A stretch of 11,025 bases of DNA from assembly GCA_018894495.1 (NCBI GenBank), contig JAHIOY010000062.1, positions 1-11,025 on the forward strand. The letters run 5' to 3'. The position numbers were made by a program, and so were the translations under genes. Source of the DNA: Patescibacteria group bacterium. Its GTDB lineage: Bacteria > Patescibacteriota > Minisyncoccia > Minisyncoccales > JAHIOY01. Positions 1 through 6,159 of the stretch are shown one piece after another; position 1 is the first letter of the stretch, and each line of letters starts with the position of its first letter. Below the pieces are notes generated by a model. It was given only the letters and a program-made list of their open reading frames with translations. It was not told where the DNA came from and searched no databases.

Positions 1-2
1 AT

Positions 3-251
3 AAGCATTTAATAAATCGTTTTCGTAGCGGAGCGGAGAAAACTCCATATTCCCCTCTAAAATTAAAGAAAAAGAAATTTGAAAATTTTTTAAAACAATT
101 GGGCGATAGCCCAGGAAAGAAAAGGAATATTTCAGCTAACGGCTCGTGGCTATGCGAAGTCGCGAACGCGACGAGCAGAACAGCGGGGACCGCGAGCCGT
201 TATGCAAAATCGCGTGAGCGATTTTGCATAACTCGTTATTATGCGAAGTAA
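3..251 (+). CDS. Possible 3' end of an unidentified gene (5' end outside window)
   Basis: The frame starting at base 3 stays open for 82 codons and stops at TAA 249-251. The first 45 or so residues look protein-like: Lys/Phe/Glu-rich, containing KKFENFLKQLGDSPG, with codon choice like the genes downstream. The last 35 or so residues are encoded by the GC-rich palindrome cluster and look unlike ordinary protein (SRTAGTASRYAKS), so the original gene may have ended earlier and been extended by the repeats. I do not recognise the family. It lies just upstream of the aroK promoter. The alternative is a chance open frame, because palindromic GC-rich DNA contains few stop codons. Confidence 0.35.
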   Translation, partial: KHLINRFRSGAEKTPYSPLKLKKKKFENFLKQLGDSPGKKRNISANGSWLCEVANATSRTAGTASRYAKSRERFCITRYYAK

Positions 252-262
252 TGGCATAATAT
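134..262. repeat. Cluster of nested palindromes and a direct repeat
   Basis: Several inverted repeats are packed together. TAACGGCTCG (137-146) pairs with 193-202. GTCGCG (159-164) pairs with 167-172. A perfect 15-bp stem at 199-213/218-232 is closed by the tetraloop GTGA, a GNRA loop. TATTATGC (237-244) pairs with 254-261. The 10-mer TATGCGAAGT occurs twice, at 151-160 and 240-249. The first and third stems share bases 199-202 and so exclude each other. A further small hairpin, TGGGC-GATA-GCCCA, lies just upstream at 100-113. The cluster is GC-rich against an AT-rich background and looks like a mosaic of inserted palindromic elements. Confidence 0.75.
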
Positions 263-281
263 CGACCCTTATTATACGAAC

Positions 282-309
282 TTGATTTTGATTGTTTTTA
301 GATTATAAT
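282..309 (+). promoter_or_regulatory. Sigma70-type promoter for the aroK operon
   Basis: A -35 box TTGATT (282-287) is followed by a 16-bp spacer and a perfect -10 box TATAAT (304-309). Transcription would start near 316, giving a leader of about 19 nt before the aroK ATG at 335, with no clear Shine-Dalgarno site. It is the best promoter-like site upstream of the tightly packed aroK-aroD run. Confidence 0.6.
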
Positions 310-334
310 TCAAATACGGCTCTTAATCAACCAA

Positions 335-961
335 ATGAAAACAAAAATTTTCTTAACTGGATTTAGGGGGGCGGGAAAAACGGCTTTGGCAAAACTGCTG
401 GCAGAGAAATTGGATTTTGAGTTAATTGAAATGGATAAGTTGATAGTCAAGCGGGCTGGAAAATCAATTGCTGAAATAACAAAACAGGGAAAGGATTGGT
501 ATGGTTTCCGCCAATTGGAAAGTGAAGTTTTGAAGGATATAATAAAGAAAGAAAATATTGTCGTTGCCACCGGCGGCGGATTATTTGTTAATGACATTGA
601 ATTTTCAACCCCGTTAGAGAAAATTTCTCTAACGGGGTCAAAAGGACTTACTTTTGGCGAATATAATTACAATTTAGTAAAAGACATTCCGGGAAAATTG
701 ATAATCTTTTTGAAAGTAAATGAAAAAGTTTTAAGAGAAAGATTAAAAAAAGGCGAATCTGAAAATTACAATAAAAAATGGCGGCCGTCTTTAACAAAAA
801 ACAAAAATGAGATTGAAGAAAATATTAAAATTTATCGCCATAGATTGCTCTTTTATAAAAAAAGAGCAGATGTTATTTTAGATACCTCAAACCAAGAACC
901 AGAGGAATCTCTAAGAAAAATTTTTAAAATTTTAAAACATGAAAATATCATTAGATATTGA
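335..961 (+). CDS. aroK: Shikimate kinase
   Basis: Phosphorylates shikimate with ATP to shikimate 3-phosphate in the cytosol, the fifth shikimate-pathway step. The P-loop GFRGAGKT is at residues 9-16. D34 (EMD) and R59 (FRxLE) fit the shikimate-binding residues, GGG at 80-82 is the third family motif, and the lid shows W-R-P around R150. This is the bacterial AroK type, not the archaeal GHMP-type kinase. At 208 residues it is longer than the usual 170-175. The extra length lies between the GGG motif and the next beta strand (LIIFLKV), and includes ten residues encoded by a perfect 31-nt palindrome (608-638). Its 3' end overlaps the ACT gene by 23 nt, so the two are probably co-transcribed and translationally coupled. 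Confidence 0.93.
   Translation: MKTKIFLTGFRGAGKTALAKLLAEKLDFELIEMDKLIVKRAGKSIAEITKQGKDWYGFRQLESEVLKDIIKKENIVVATGGGLFVNDIEFSTPLEKISLTGSKGLTFGEYNYNLVKDIPGKLIIFLKVNEKVLRERLKKGESENYNKKWRPSLTKNKNEIEENIKIYRHRLLFYKKRADVILDTSNQEPEESLRKIFKILKHENIIRY
608..638. repeat. Perfect 31-nt palindrome inside aroK
   Basis: Arms ACCCCGTTAGAGAAA (608-622) and their exact reverse complement (624-638) flank a single central A. It is read through in frame and encodes residues 92-101 (TPLEKISLTG), within a region where this AroK is longer than normal. The arm ACCCCGTTA resembles the ACCCTGTTA arm of the pheA-junction element at 8138, which suggests a related sequence. Confidence 0.85.
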
Positions 962-1430
962 GCTAAAGGACATTCCAGGCCAGTTAATCCTTGCCTTAAA
1001 GCCCATATCGGATTTTGGAGGCAATATAAAAACCGTGCTGCATCAAAGGGATAAAAAGACGCCTTCAGGAAGAATTCCCGTTCAAATTGTATTTGAGATT
1101 GAGGAATCTAAATTGGCTAGATTAGTAGAGCGACTAAAAGAAGGAGATGTGAATGTGGCGCGAGTAGGAAAAGAGCGGCTAAAGGAATCAATGGTTGTTT
1201 TGTTGATAGGTCATATAGTGCATACCGATATAGGGGATACAATAAATAGTGTGGACAGCACTGGGTTTGCTGAAGTTGTAGAACTTTCCCTTTCTATGCC
1301 TGGCATAGAAAAGAAATCCTCTGCTCTGTTTACGCTCAGCGCCATAGCCAAAGAGGAACTTAAAAAAGCTTTGGATATATTAAAAGAGATAGCCAAGAAA
1401 AAAGGCATTCTCGTTATATCGTCCATTTAA
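939..1430 (+). CDS. ACT-domain amino-acid-binding protein paired with homoserine dehydrogenase
   Basis: Small cytosolic protein of 163 residues. The N-terminal ACT domain spans roughly residues 3-75, with the DIPGQL turn after the first strand and a predicted beta-alpha-beta pattern. The second half (about 80-163) looks like another ACT-like alpha/beta unit. In many methanogens and other Euryarchaeota a protein of this kind is encoded beside homoserine dehydrogenase, and the same pairing occurs here. I infer that it is the detached regulatory subunit that senses an amino acid (threonine, for example) for Hom. It starts inside aroK (23-nt overlap). By hand count ATA supplies 12 of 20 Ile codons, against 5 of 21 in aroK, which suggests a different origin from aroK. 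Ligand unknown. Confidence 0.75.
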   Translation: MKISLDIELKDIPGQLILALKPISDFGGNIKTVLHQRDKKTPSGRIPVQIVFEIEESKLARLVERLKEGDVNVARVGKERLKESMVVLLIGHIVHTDIGDTINSVDSTGFAEVVELSLSMPGIEKKSSALFTLSAIAKEELKKALDILKEIAKKKGILVISSI

Positions 1431-1443
1431 TTGAATCCTATTC

Positions 1444-1464
1444 TTTATTTCGGAACGAAATAAA
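1444..1464. repeat. Hairpin in the ACT-hom intergenic gap
   Basis: TTTATTTCG (1444-1452) and its exact complement (1456-1464) form a 9-bp stem with a 3-nt GAA loop. It lies 8 nt before the hom ATG in a 42-nt gap. No T-run suited to a terminator follows. It may be another palindromic element, an mRNA processing or stability hairpin, or a control on hom translation. Confidence 0.7.
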
Positions 1465-1472
1465 AACTTGAA

Positions 1473-2495
1473 ATGAAAACAAAAATTATAAGAATTTTAA
1501 TAATCGGATTTGGAAATATAGGCGGCGGCGTGGCAGAGGTGATAAGCCGTAAAAAGGAGAATATAGCGAAAAAGCAGGGGCTTGTTCTAAAAATTGTCGG
1601 CATAGCGGATTTGAAGGGTGTTATTATAAATAAGAACGGATTGAGTGAAGAAGATATCAGGAAATTCAAGACAGGGGAAAAGATAGAAAAGACGAGAGAC
1701 CTGAATATAATAAAAGAAATTGAGCACGAGGTTATGGTTGAGGCGACGCCAACGAATATTGAAAATGGAGAGCCCGGATTAACGCATATAATTGCCGCCT
1801 TGGAATCCAATAGACACGTGGTAACCTCCAATAAAGGTCCTTTAGCGTTAGAGTATAAAAGGTTGATGGATCTCGCAGCGGAAAGAGGAAAGGAAATAAG
1901 ATTTGGGGCTACGGTGGGCGGTTCTTTGCCAATAATCTCATTGGTAAAGGATAATCTCGCCAGCAATGGTATCATATCCATAAAAGGTATCTTGAATGGC
2001 ACTTGCAACTATATTTTAACGAGAATGGCAGAACAAGGGTTGCCTTATGAGCATGTGTTAAAAGAAGCGCAGGAGCTCGGCATAGCAGAGTCGGATCCTT
2101 CAAAAGATGTTGAGGGAATAGACACTGCTGTTAAACTCGTAATTTTAGCTAATTCAGTTTTTGACAGGGATGTTAGTTATAAGGATGTCCAAATAACAGG
2201 TATTAAAGATATAACATCAGAGGCGTTAGAAATGGCTGATGAGGCAGGTTATGCGATAAAGTTGCTCGGAGAAGTAAACAAGGGAGGATGTCTTAAAGTT
2301 GCGCCACGGTTAGTTCCAAAAGACAACCCCCTGAATGTCAGGGGCACACTGAACGTTGTAACTATAAAAACGGATTTGGCTGGTAATATCACTATTCTCG
2401 GCAAAGGAGCAGGGCCAATAGAAACCGCGAGCGCTATTCTCTCGGATATACTCGGGATTTACAAGCATAATAATGAAAATGATTTCATCATCTAA
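1473..2495 (+). CDS. hom: Homoserine dehydrogenase, archaeal-type without fused ACT domain
   Basis: Reduces aspartate 4-semialdehyde to homoserine with NAD(P)H, the branch to threonine and methionine. The Rossmann motif GFGNIG is at residues 12-17. TSNK ends in K121, which aligns with the active-site lysine region. GILNGTCNYILTRM is at 172-185 and AESDPSKDVEGIDTAVK at 205-221, supplying E206, D217 and K221, which match the yeast substrate-binding and catalytic Glu, Asp and Lys. At 340 residues it stops where longer bacterial enzymes continue into an ACT domain, which fits the separate ACT gene just upstream. ATA-rich isoleucine usage matches that neighbour and suggests that the two arrived as a pair. 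Its 3' end overlaps aroE by 23 nt. No Shine-Dalgarno site is evident. Confidence 0.93.
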   Translation: MKTKIIRILIIGFGNIGGGVAEVISRKKENIAKKQGLVLKIVGIADLKGVIINKNGLSEEDIRKFKTGEKIEKTRDLNIIKEIEHEVMVEATPTNIENGEPGLTHIIAALESNRHVVTSNKGPLALEYKRLMDLAAERGKEIRFGATVGGSLPIISLVKDNLASNGIISIKGILNGTCNYILTRMAEQGLPYEHVLKEAQELGIAESDPSKDVEGIDTAVKLVILANSVFDRDVSYKDVQITGIKDITSEALEMADEAGYAIKLLGEVNKGGCLKVAPRLVPKDNPLNVRGTLNVVTIKTDLAGNITILGKGAGPIETASAILSDILGIYKHNNENDFII

Positions 2496-3315
2496 GACAA
2501 AAATTTGCTTAGTAATTGGCGACCCGATTGAACATTCCCTTTCGCCCCTGATGCATAACGCTGGCTACAGGGCTTTAGGAATTGATGACCAGTTTGTTTT
2601 TCTGGCGGCCAGGGTAAAATTAAAGGATGTTAAATATGCTGTTAAAGCAGTAAAAGTAATGGGGTTCAGGGGTTTGACTTGTACTATGCCTCACAAACTG
2701 GAGGTGCTCAAGTATTTGGACAAAATAGATAAAACGGCAAGGGAGATTGGAGCCGTAAATACGGTTGTTAATGATGATGGAATTTTAAAGGGATACAATA
2801 CCGATTGGCTCGGCGCTTTAAAACCACTCGCAAAAATAACCAAAATCAAAGGAAAGAAAATAGGAATAATCGGAGCTGGAGGAGCGGCTCGGGCAACTAT
2901 TTATGGATTAAAGAAAAAGAGGGGGAGTATAAAAATTTTCAATAAAAATATAAGACAGGCAAAATGGCTGGCAAAAAAATTTAACTGCGAATTTGGCGGA
3001 TTTGACGAGCTAAACGAATTAAAACATTTTGACATCATTATCAATGCCACGCCTTTGGGTATGAAGCCGTACGAAAATATCTCTCCGGTTCCAAAAGAAA
3101 TTTTTTCGCGAAACCAAATCGTAATGGACGCGGTTTATATTCCTTATAAAACAAAAATACTGAGAGAAGCTGAAAAAATGGGAGCTAAAACTATACCCGG
3201 GATTGAAATGTTTTTGGAGCAAGGCGCCGCCCAGTTCTTTTATTACACGAAAAGAAAAGCCCCAATCGTAGCAATGCGAAAGGCATTGCTGGATTATTTA
3301 AAAAGTATAATATAA
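2473..3315 (+). CDS. aroE: Shikimate dehydrogenase
   Basis: NADP-dependent reduction of 3-dehydroshikimate to shikimate. The shikimate-binding HSLSP is at residues 21-25, followed by MPHK with catalytic K75, AVNT at 94-97 and YNTD with catalytic D111. The nucleotide-binding GAGGAAR is at 134-140, NATPLGM at 191-197 and the C-terminal GIEMFLEQGAAQF helix. Its length of 280 residues is normal. The chosen ATG overlaps hom by 23 nt, and a second in-frame ATG lies two codons later at 2479. It acts between AroD and AroK, both encoded here. A short inverted repeat (3270-3277/3283-3290) falls in the C-terminal VAMRKALL helix, a normal family position, so it is probably coincidental. Confidence 0.95.
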   Translation: MKMISSSKTKICLVIGDPIEHSLSPLMHNAGYRALGIDDQFVFLAARVKLKDVKYAVKAVKVMGFRGLTCTMPHKLEVLKYLDKIDKTAREIGAVNTVVNDDGILKGYNTDWLGALKPLAKITKIKGKKIGIIGAGGAARATIYGLKKKRGSIKIFNKNIRQAKWLAKKFNCEFGGFDELNELKHFDIIINATPLGMKPYENISPVPKEIFSRNQIVMDAVYIPYKTKILREAEKMGAKTIPGIEMFLEQGAAQFFYYTKRKAPIVAMRKALLDYLKSII

Positions 3316-3319
3316 AAAT

Positions 3320-4345
3320 ATGGACAAAAAACAACTTATACAACAAATTGAAGGGGTGCGAAAATCGCGGGTTATTACTTATTTAACAAGCGACCGGCAA
3401 GGGCCGGTAAATGCCCGGGTGGCAATGGATATTATTCCAGTAATAAGTAAACAGTTACGAGGGATAGGAAAAACAGAGAAAATTGATTTGTTATTATATA
3501 GTACAGGCGGAGACACAATGGTGCCCTGGCGGCTGGTTTCAATGCTCCGCGAATACTGCGGTAAGTTTTCGGTTTTGGCTCCGTATAAGGCGCACAGCGC
3601 CGCCACAATGATTGCCTTGGGAGCTGATGAAATTGTCATGAGCGACCTTTCGGAGCTTTCGCCGATTGACCCCTCAACCGCCAATATTTTTAACCCTCAG
3701 GACCCAAAAAATCCGCAGAATAAAATTGCCATAAGCGTTGAAGACGTGATGGCGTATTTTGATTTGGCTAAAAACAAATTCGGCATCAAAAACGACGAGG
3801 AACTCGCAAAAATTTTCAATAAATTCGTTGAGGCGAATCCGCAAATTCATCCTTTGGCTCTGGGCAACGTTAACCGGACTCACAATTTAATTCGCATATT
3901 GGCAAAGCGTCTTTTGAAAAGCCACAAGACGCCAATGAGCGAGGAAGAAATTGAAAAGATTGTTGATTACTTTACGGAAAAACTTTATTCGCACCAGTAT
4001 TTTATCGGCAGAAAAGAAGCCAAAGAGGACTTAGGGCTGATGACCGTTATAAACGCTGATGAAAATTTATCAAAAGCAATGACGGACTTATATGAAGAAT
4101 ACGCAAAAGAAATGGAACTCGGTAAAATTTGGAATCCGGAGAATGAGTTGGGGATGAACGTTTCTCAAACCAGAAAAGATTATAAAATTGCCTTTATTGA
4201 AAGCATTCAATTATCTAATTGTTTTGAACTTTCTTTAGAATATCGTCGTCAACAAATAAACGTTGTTCAACAAACGCCCCAAGGACCTGTACAAATGCCG
4301 CAAGAACAAGTTGCCTGGCGGATTGTCGGCCAGGGCTGGAAGTAA
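3320..4345 (+). CDS. SDH-family ClpP/SppA-fold serine protease
   Basis: Predicted cytosolic peptidase of 341 residues with no signal peptide or membrane segment. The crotonase-like core is visible: IDLLLYSTGG at residues 55-64 (oxyanion-type Gly-Gly), SVLAPYKAHSAATMIALGAD at 84-103 with S93 in the position of the nucleophile, then DEIVMSDLSELSPIDP. This matches the Clp-fold serine proteinase family named after serine dehydrogenase proteinase (SDH_sah type). The C-terminal part is helical and charged, with no recognised domain. It starts 4 nt after aroE and so belongs to the same transcript, yet it has no known role in aromatic synthesis. The catalytic base was not assigned. Family is likely; substrate unknown. 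Confidence 0.8.
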   Translation: MDKKQLIQQIEGVRKSRVITYLTSDRQGPVNARVAMDIIPVISKQLRGIGKTEKIDLLLYSTGGDTMVPWRLVSMLREYCGKFSVLAPYKAHSAATMIALGADEIVMSDLSELSPIDPSTANIFNPQDPKNPQNKIAISVEDVMAYFDLAKNKFGIKNDEELAKIFNKFVEANPQIHPLALGNVNRTHNLIRILAKRLLKSHKTPMSEEEIEKIVDYFTEKLYSHQYFIGRKEAKEDLGLMTVINADENLSKAMTDLYEEYAKEMELGKIWNPENELGMNVSQTRKDYKIAFIESIQLSNCFELSLEYRRQQINVVQQTPQGPVQMPQEQVAWRIVGQGWK

Positions 4346-4394
4346 AATATTTTATATTAGAAGCATTAAAAGCGCTGATGCCTTTATAAAAAAC

Positions 4395-5357
4395 ATGGCA
4401 GTGGATTTTTTTCCGAAACAAAAAATCACGAAAGTGGTTAAAATTTTAATTGAACACATTCCTGTCCTTCCCGAGGAAGTGATTAAGTATCTTTGCCCCC
4501 AAAAAGATGGTATTTATATTGATGCCACCTTAGGCGGGGGAGGGCACGCATCACTCATTGCCTCTCATTTTGGCAAAAATGGTAAAATTTTTGGCATAGA
4601 CCAAGATGTGGAGGCGCTCAAAAAAGCTAAGGCAAAGTTAGACAAATACGGAGACAGAATTTCTTATATCCCTGACAATTTTAGAAACTTAGCTCAAATT
4701 ATTTTGCAATTTAGCATTAAAGAGGTAGATGGCATTTTGTTTGACCTGGGTGTTTCAACCGAGCAACTAAAAAGTCCGGAAAGAGGTTTTAGTTTTAGCG
4801 AAAAGTTCAATACGCCCTTAGATATGAGAATGGACTTTTCTCAGAAACTGACCGCTTATGACGTTGTTAATGAGTACCCGGAAGAAAAAATAAGAGAAAT
4901 TTTGTATAAACTGGGTGAAGAACCATACGCCAAAAAAATTGCCAAACGAATAGTTTTAAAAAGGAAAATAAAACCCATAAAAACAACCGGCGATTTATTA
5001 GGGGTCATTCGGGAATCAACGCCGCCAAAATACCGCTTTAGCAGAAAAGGTCATTATGCGAGTAAAGTTTTTCGGGCAATTAGAATGGAGGTAAACCAAG
5101 AATTGCCGGCATTAGAAGAGGTAATTCCTAAAGCCGTAGATATTCTAAAAAAAGGCGGCAGGTTGGTAATTATATCTTTTCATTCCCTTGAAGATAGAAT
5201 CGTTAAAAGAACCTTTAAAGAAATGTCACTGTCAAAAGAAAATAAAAAACCGTTAGTGAGGTTGTTGACAAAAAAACCGATTATGGCTAGTCCGTCAGAA
5301 ATTGAAAAAAATCCAAAAGCAGATAGCGCTAAACTCCGGGCAGTAGAAAAACTATAA
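4395..5357 (+). CDS. rsmH: 16S rRNA (cytosine-1402-N4) methyltransferase RsmH
   Basis: SAM-dependent N4-methylation of C1402 in 16S rRNA. From the chosen ATG the protein is 320 residues, against the usual 300-315. HIPVLPEEV is at residues 21-29, the SAM loop DATLGGGGH at 43-51, GIDQD at 67-71 and FDLGVS at 116-121. Further on come NEYPEEKIREILYKLGEE, HYASKVFRAIRMEVNQEL and the C-terminal GGRLVIISFHSLEDRIVKR. The frame extends upstream to 4263, but that would overlap the protease gene by 83 nt and add 44 atypical residues, so ATG 4395 is preferred. GTG 4434 is also possible. RsmH normally sits in the mra/fts division cluster, so its place here is unusual. Confidence 0.95.
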   Translation: MAVDFFPKQKITKVVKILIEHIPVLPEEVIKYLCPQKDGIYIDATLGGGGHASLIASHFGKNGKIFGIDQDVEALKKAKAKLDKYGDRISYIPDNFRNLAQIILQFSIKEVDGILFDLGVSTEQLKSPERGFSFSEKFNTPLDMRMDFSQKLTAYDVVNEYPEEKIREILYKLGEEPYAKKIAKRIVLKRKIKPIKTTGDLLGVIRESTPPKYRFSRKGHYASKVFRAIRMEVNQELPALEEVIPKAVDILKKGGRLVIISFHSLEDRIVKRTFKEMSLSKENKKPLVRLLTKKPIMASPSEIEKNPKADSAKLRAVEKL

Positions 5358-5369
5358 AGAACGGGTCTA

Positions 5370-6074
5370 ATGAAAAAAAAATTTAGAATTGTAGTTTCAA
5401 TCTTTGTTAATAGAAACTTTGCTCAATTGAAAGAGAAAATAAAAATTGCTAAATTGGAAGGAGCGGACGTTATTGAGTTGAGAGCGGATTCTTACCCTAA
5501 AATTTCGGTGAACGATTTGTTAAAATTAAAAAAAATTTCCAATGCCTTGAAAATCCCGGTTATTTTTACTTTGAGGAGTAAGGAAGAAGGAGGGAAATAC
5601 AATTTTTCTTTTGAGAAAAAATTAAAACTTATTGAAAAGGCAATAGAGTTAAATTTTGAATACGTTGATATTGAATTAAAATTTTTGGAAAAATTGGGAA
5701 AAAATGTCTTAAAATTGAAAGGGAACTCAAAGATAAAAATAATTTTGAGTTTTCACAATTTAAAAGGAACTGAGACCCTTGAAGGATTGAGAGGAATTAA
5801 AAAAAGAATTGCGAGTTTGAAGCCCGATATCATAAAGTTAGCTGTTTTTTCAAGAAGTGAAAAAACAAATCAAGATATTTTAAAAATCATAAAAGAAACA
5901 AAAAGAGAGGGCAAAGATATTGTCGGAATTGCCTTGGGTGAAAGAGGAAAGAAGATAAGGCTCAAAAGCGCTTTTGAGGGAAATTATCTTACTTATTGCT
6001 GTCTAAACAAAAAAGAAAAAACCGCCCCGGGTCAACTAACCCTAAACGATTTTAAGAAGCTAACAGGGGTCTGA
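5370..6074 (+). CDS. aroD: Type I 3-dehydroquinate dehydratase
   Basis: Dehydrates 3-dehydroquinate to 3-dehydroshikimate through a Schiff base. ELRAD gives E36, R38 and D40, and TLR gives R69. SFHN carries catalytic H129 and KLAVF carries the Schiff-base K156. R197 and Q222 (APGQL) complete the substrate-binding set. At 234 residues it is a monofunctional type I enzyme, the form common in archaea and some bacteria. It follows rsmH by 12 nt with no Shine-Dalgarno site and is the last gene before the restriction-modification module. The stop codon TGA (6072-6074) lies at the centre of the GGGGTCTGACCCC palindrome, so the original C-terminus may have been altered there. Confidence 0.94.
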   Translation: MKKKFRIVVSIFVNRNFAQLKEKIKIAKLEGADVIELRADSYPKISVNDLLKLKKISNALKIPVIFTLRSKEEGGKYNFSFEKKLKLIEKAIELNFEYVDIELKFLEKLGKNVLKLKGNSKIKIILSFHNLKGTETLEGLRGIKKRIASLKPDIIKLAVFSRSEKTNQDILKIIKETKREGKDIVGIALGERGKKIRLKSAFEGNYLTYCCLNKKEKTAPGQLTLNDFKKLTGV

Positions 6075-6079
6075 CCCCT
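6065..6079. repeat. GGGGTCTGACCCC palindrome at the aroD stop
   Basis: AGGGGTC (6065-6071) and GACCCCT (6073-6079) flank a central T that is the first base of the aroD stop codon. As RNA it can form a 5-bp GC-rich stem with a 5-nt loop. The T-rich stretch begins only some 6 nt later, so it is at best a weak terminator. It marks the border between the aromatic block and the restriction-modification block. Confidence 0.7.
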
Positions 6080-6084
6080 CGGGA

Positions 6085-6159
6085 TTGTTTTATCATCAAG
6101 GATACGATGAGAAAGATTTAATAAAACACATAAAGTATAAAATTTATAGGTGTATATGA
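6085..6159 (+). other. Short ORF fragment overlapping the methyltransferase start
   Basis: In this frame the codons from 6085 read FYHQGYDEKDLIKHIKYKIY, preceded by a TTG-encoded residue and followed by RCI, and end at TGA 6157-6159. The frame is open from 6064 and has no ATG before the methyltransferase start. The stop overlaps the methyltransferase ATG as ATGA, the same 4-nt coupling seen between methyltransferase and endonuclease. I read it as a possible 3' remnant of a gene once upstream in the restriction-modification operon, cut at the palindrome by the aroD end. Its identity is not recognised, and it may be a chance ORF. Confidence 0.3.

Noticed and set aside
135..205. Resemblance of the upstream cluster to an integron attC site (AAC ... 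GTT ends around a stem)
   Set aside because: The core ends match only partly (AGCTAAC, GTTATGC), the stem is perfect rather than carrying the extrahelical bases of attC, and no integrase or cassette array is visible.
2328..2344. CCCCTGA-ATG-TCAGGGG inverted repeat in hom
   Set aside because: It encodes NPLNVRG, a normal conserved segment of this enzyme family, with no added length, so it is probably coincidental.
3393..3408. ACCGGC/GCCGGT inverted repeat in the protease gene
   Set aside because: Only 6 bp, in a conserved-looking RQGPVNAR segment. Expected by chance at this scale.
4263..4394. Upstream extension of rsmH to ATG 4263
   Set aside because: It would overlap the protease gene by 83 nt and add residues absent from RsmH proteins, which begin shortly before the HIPVL motif.
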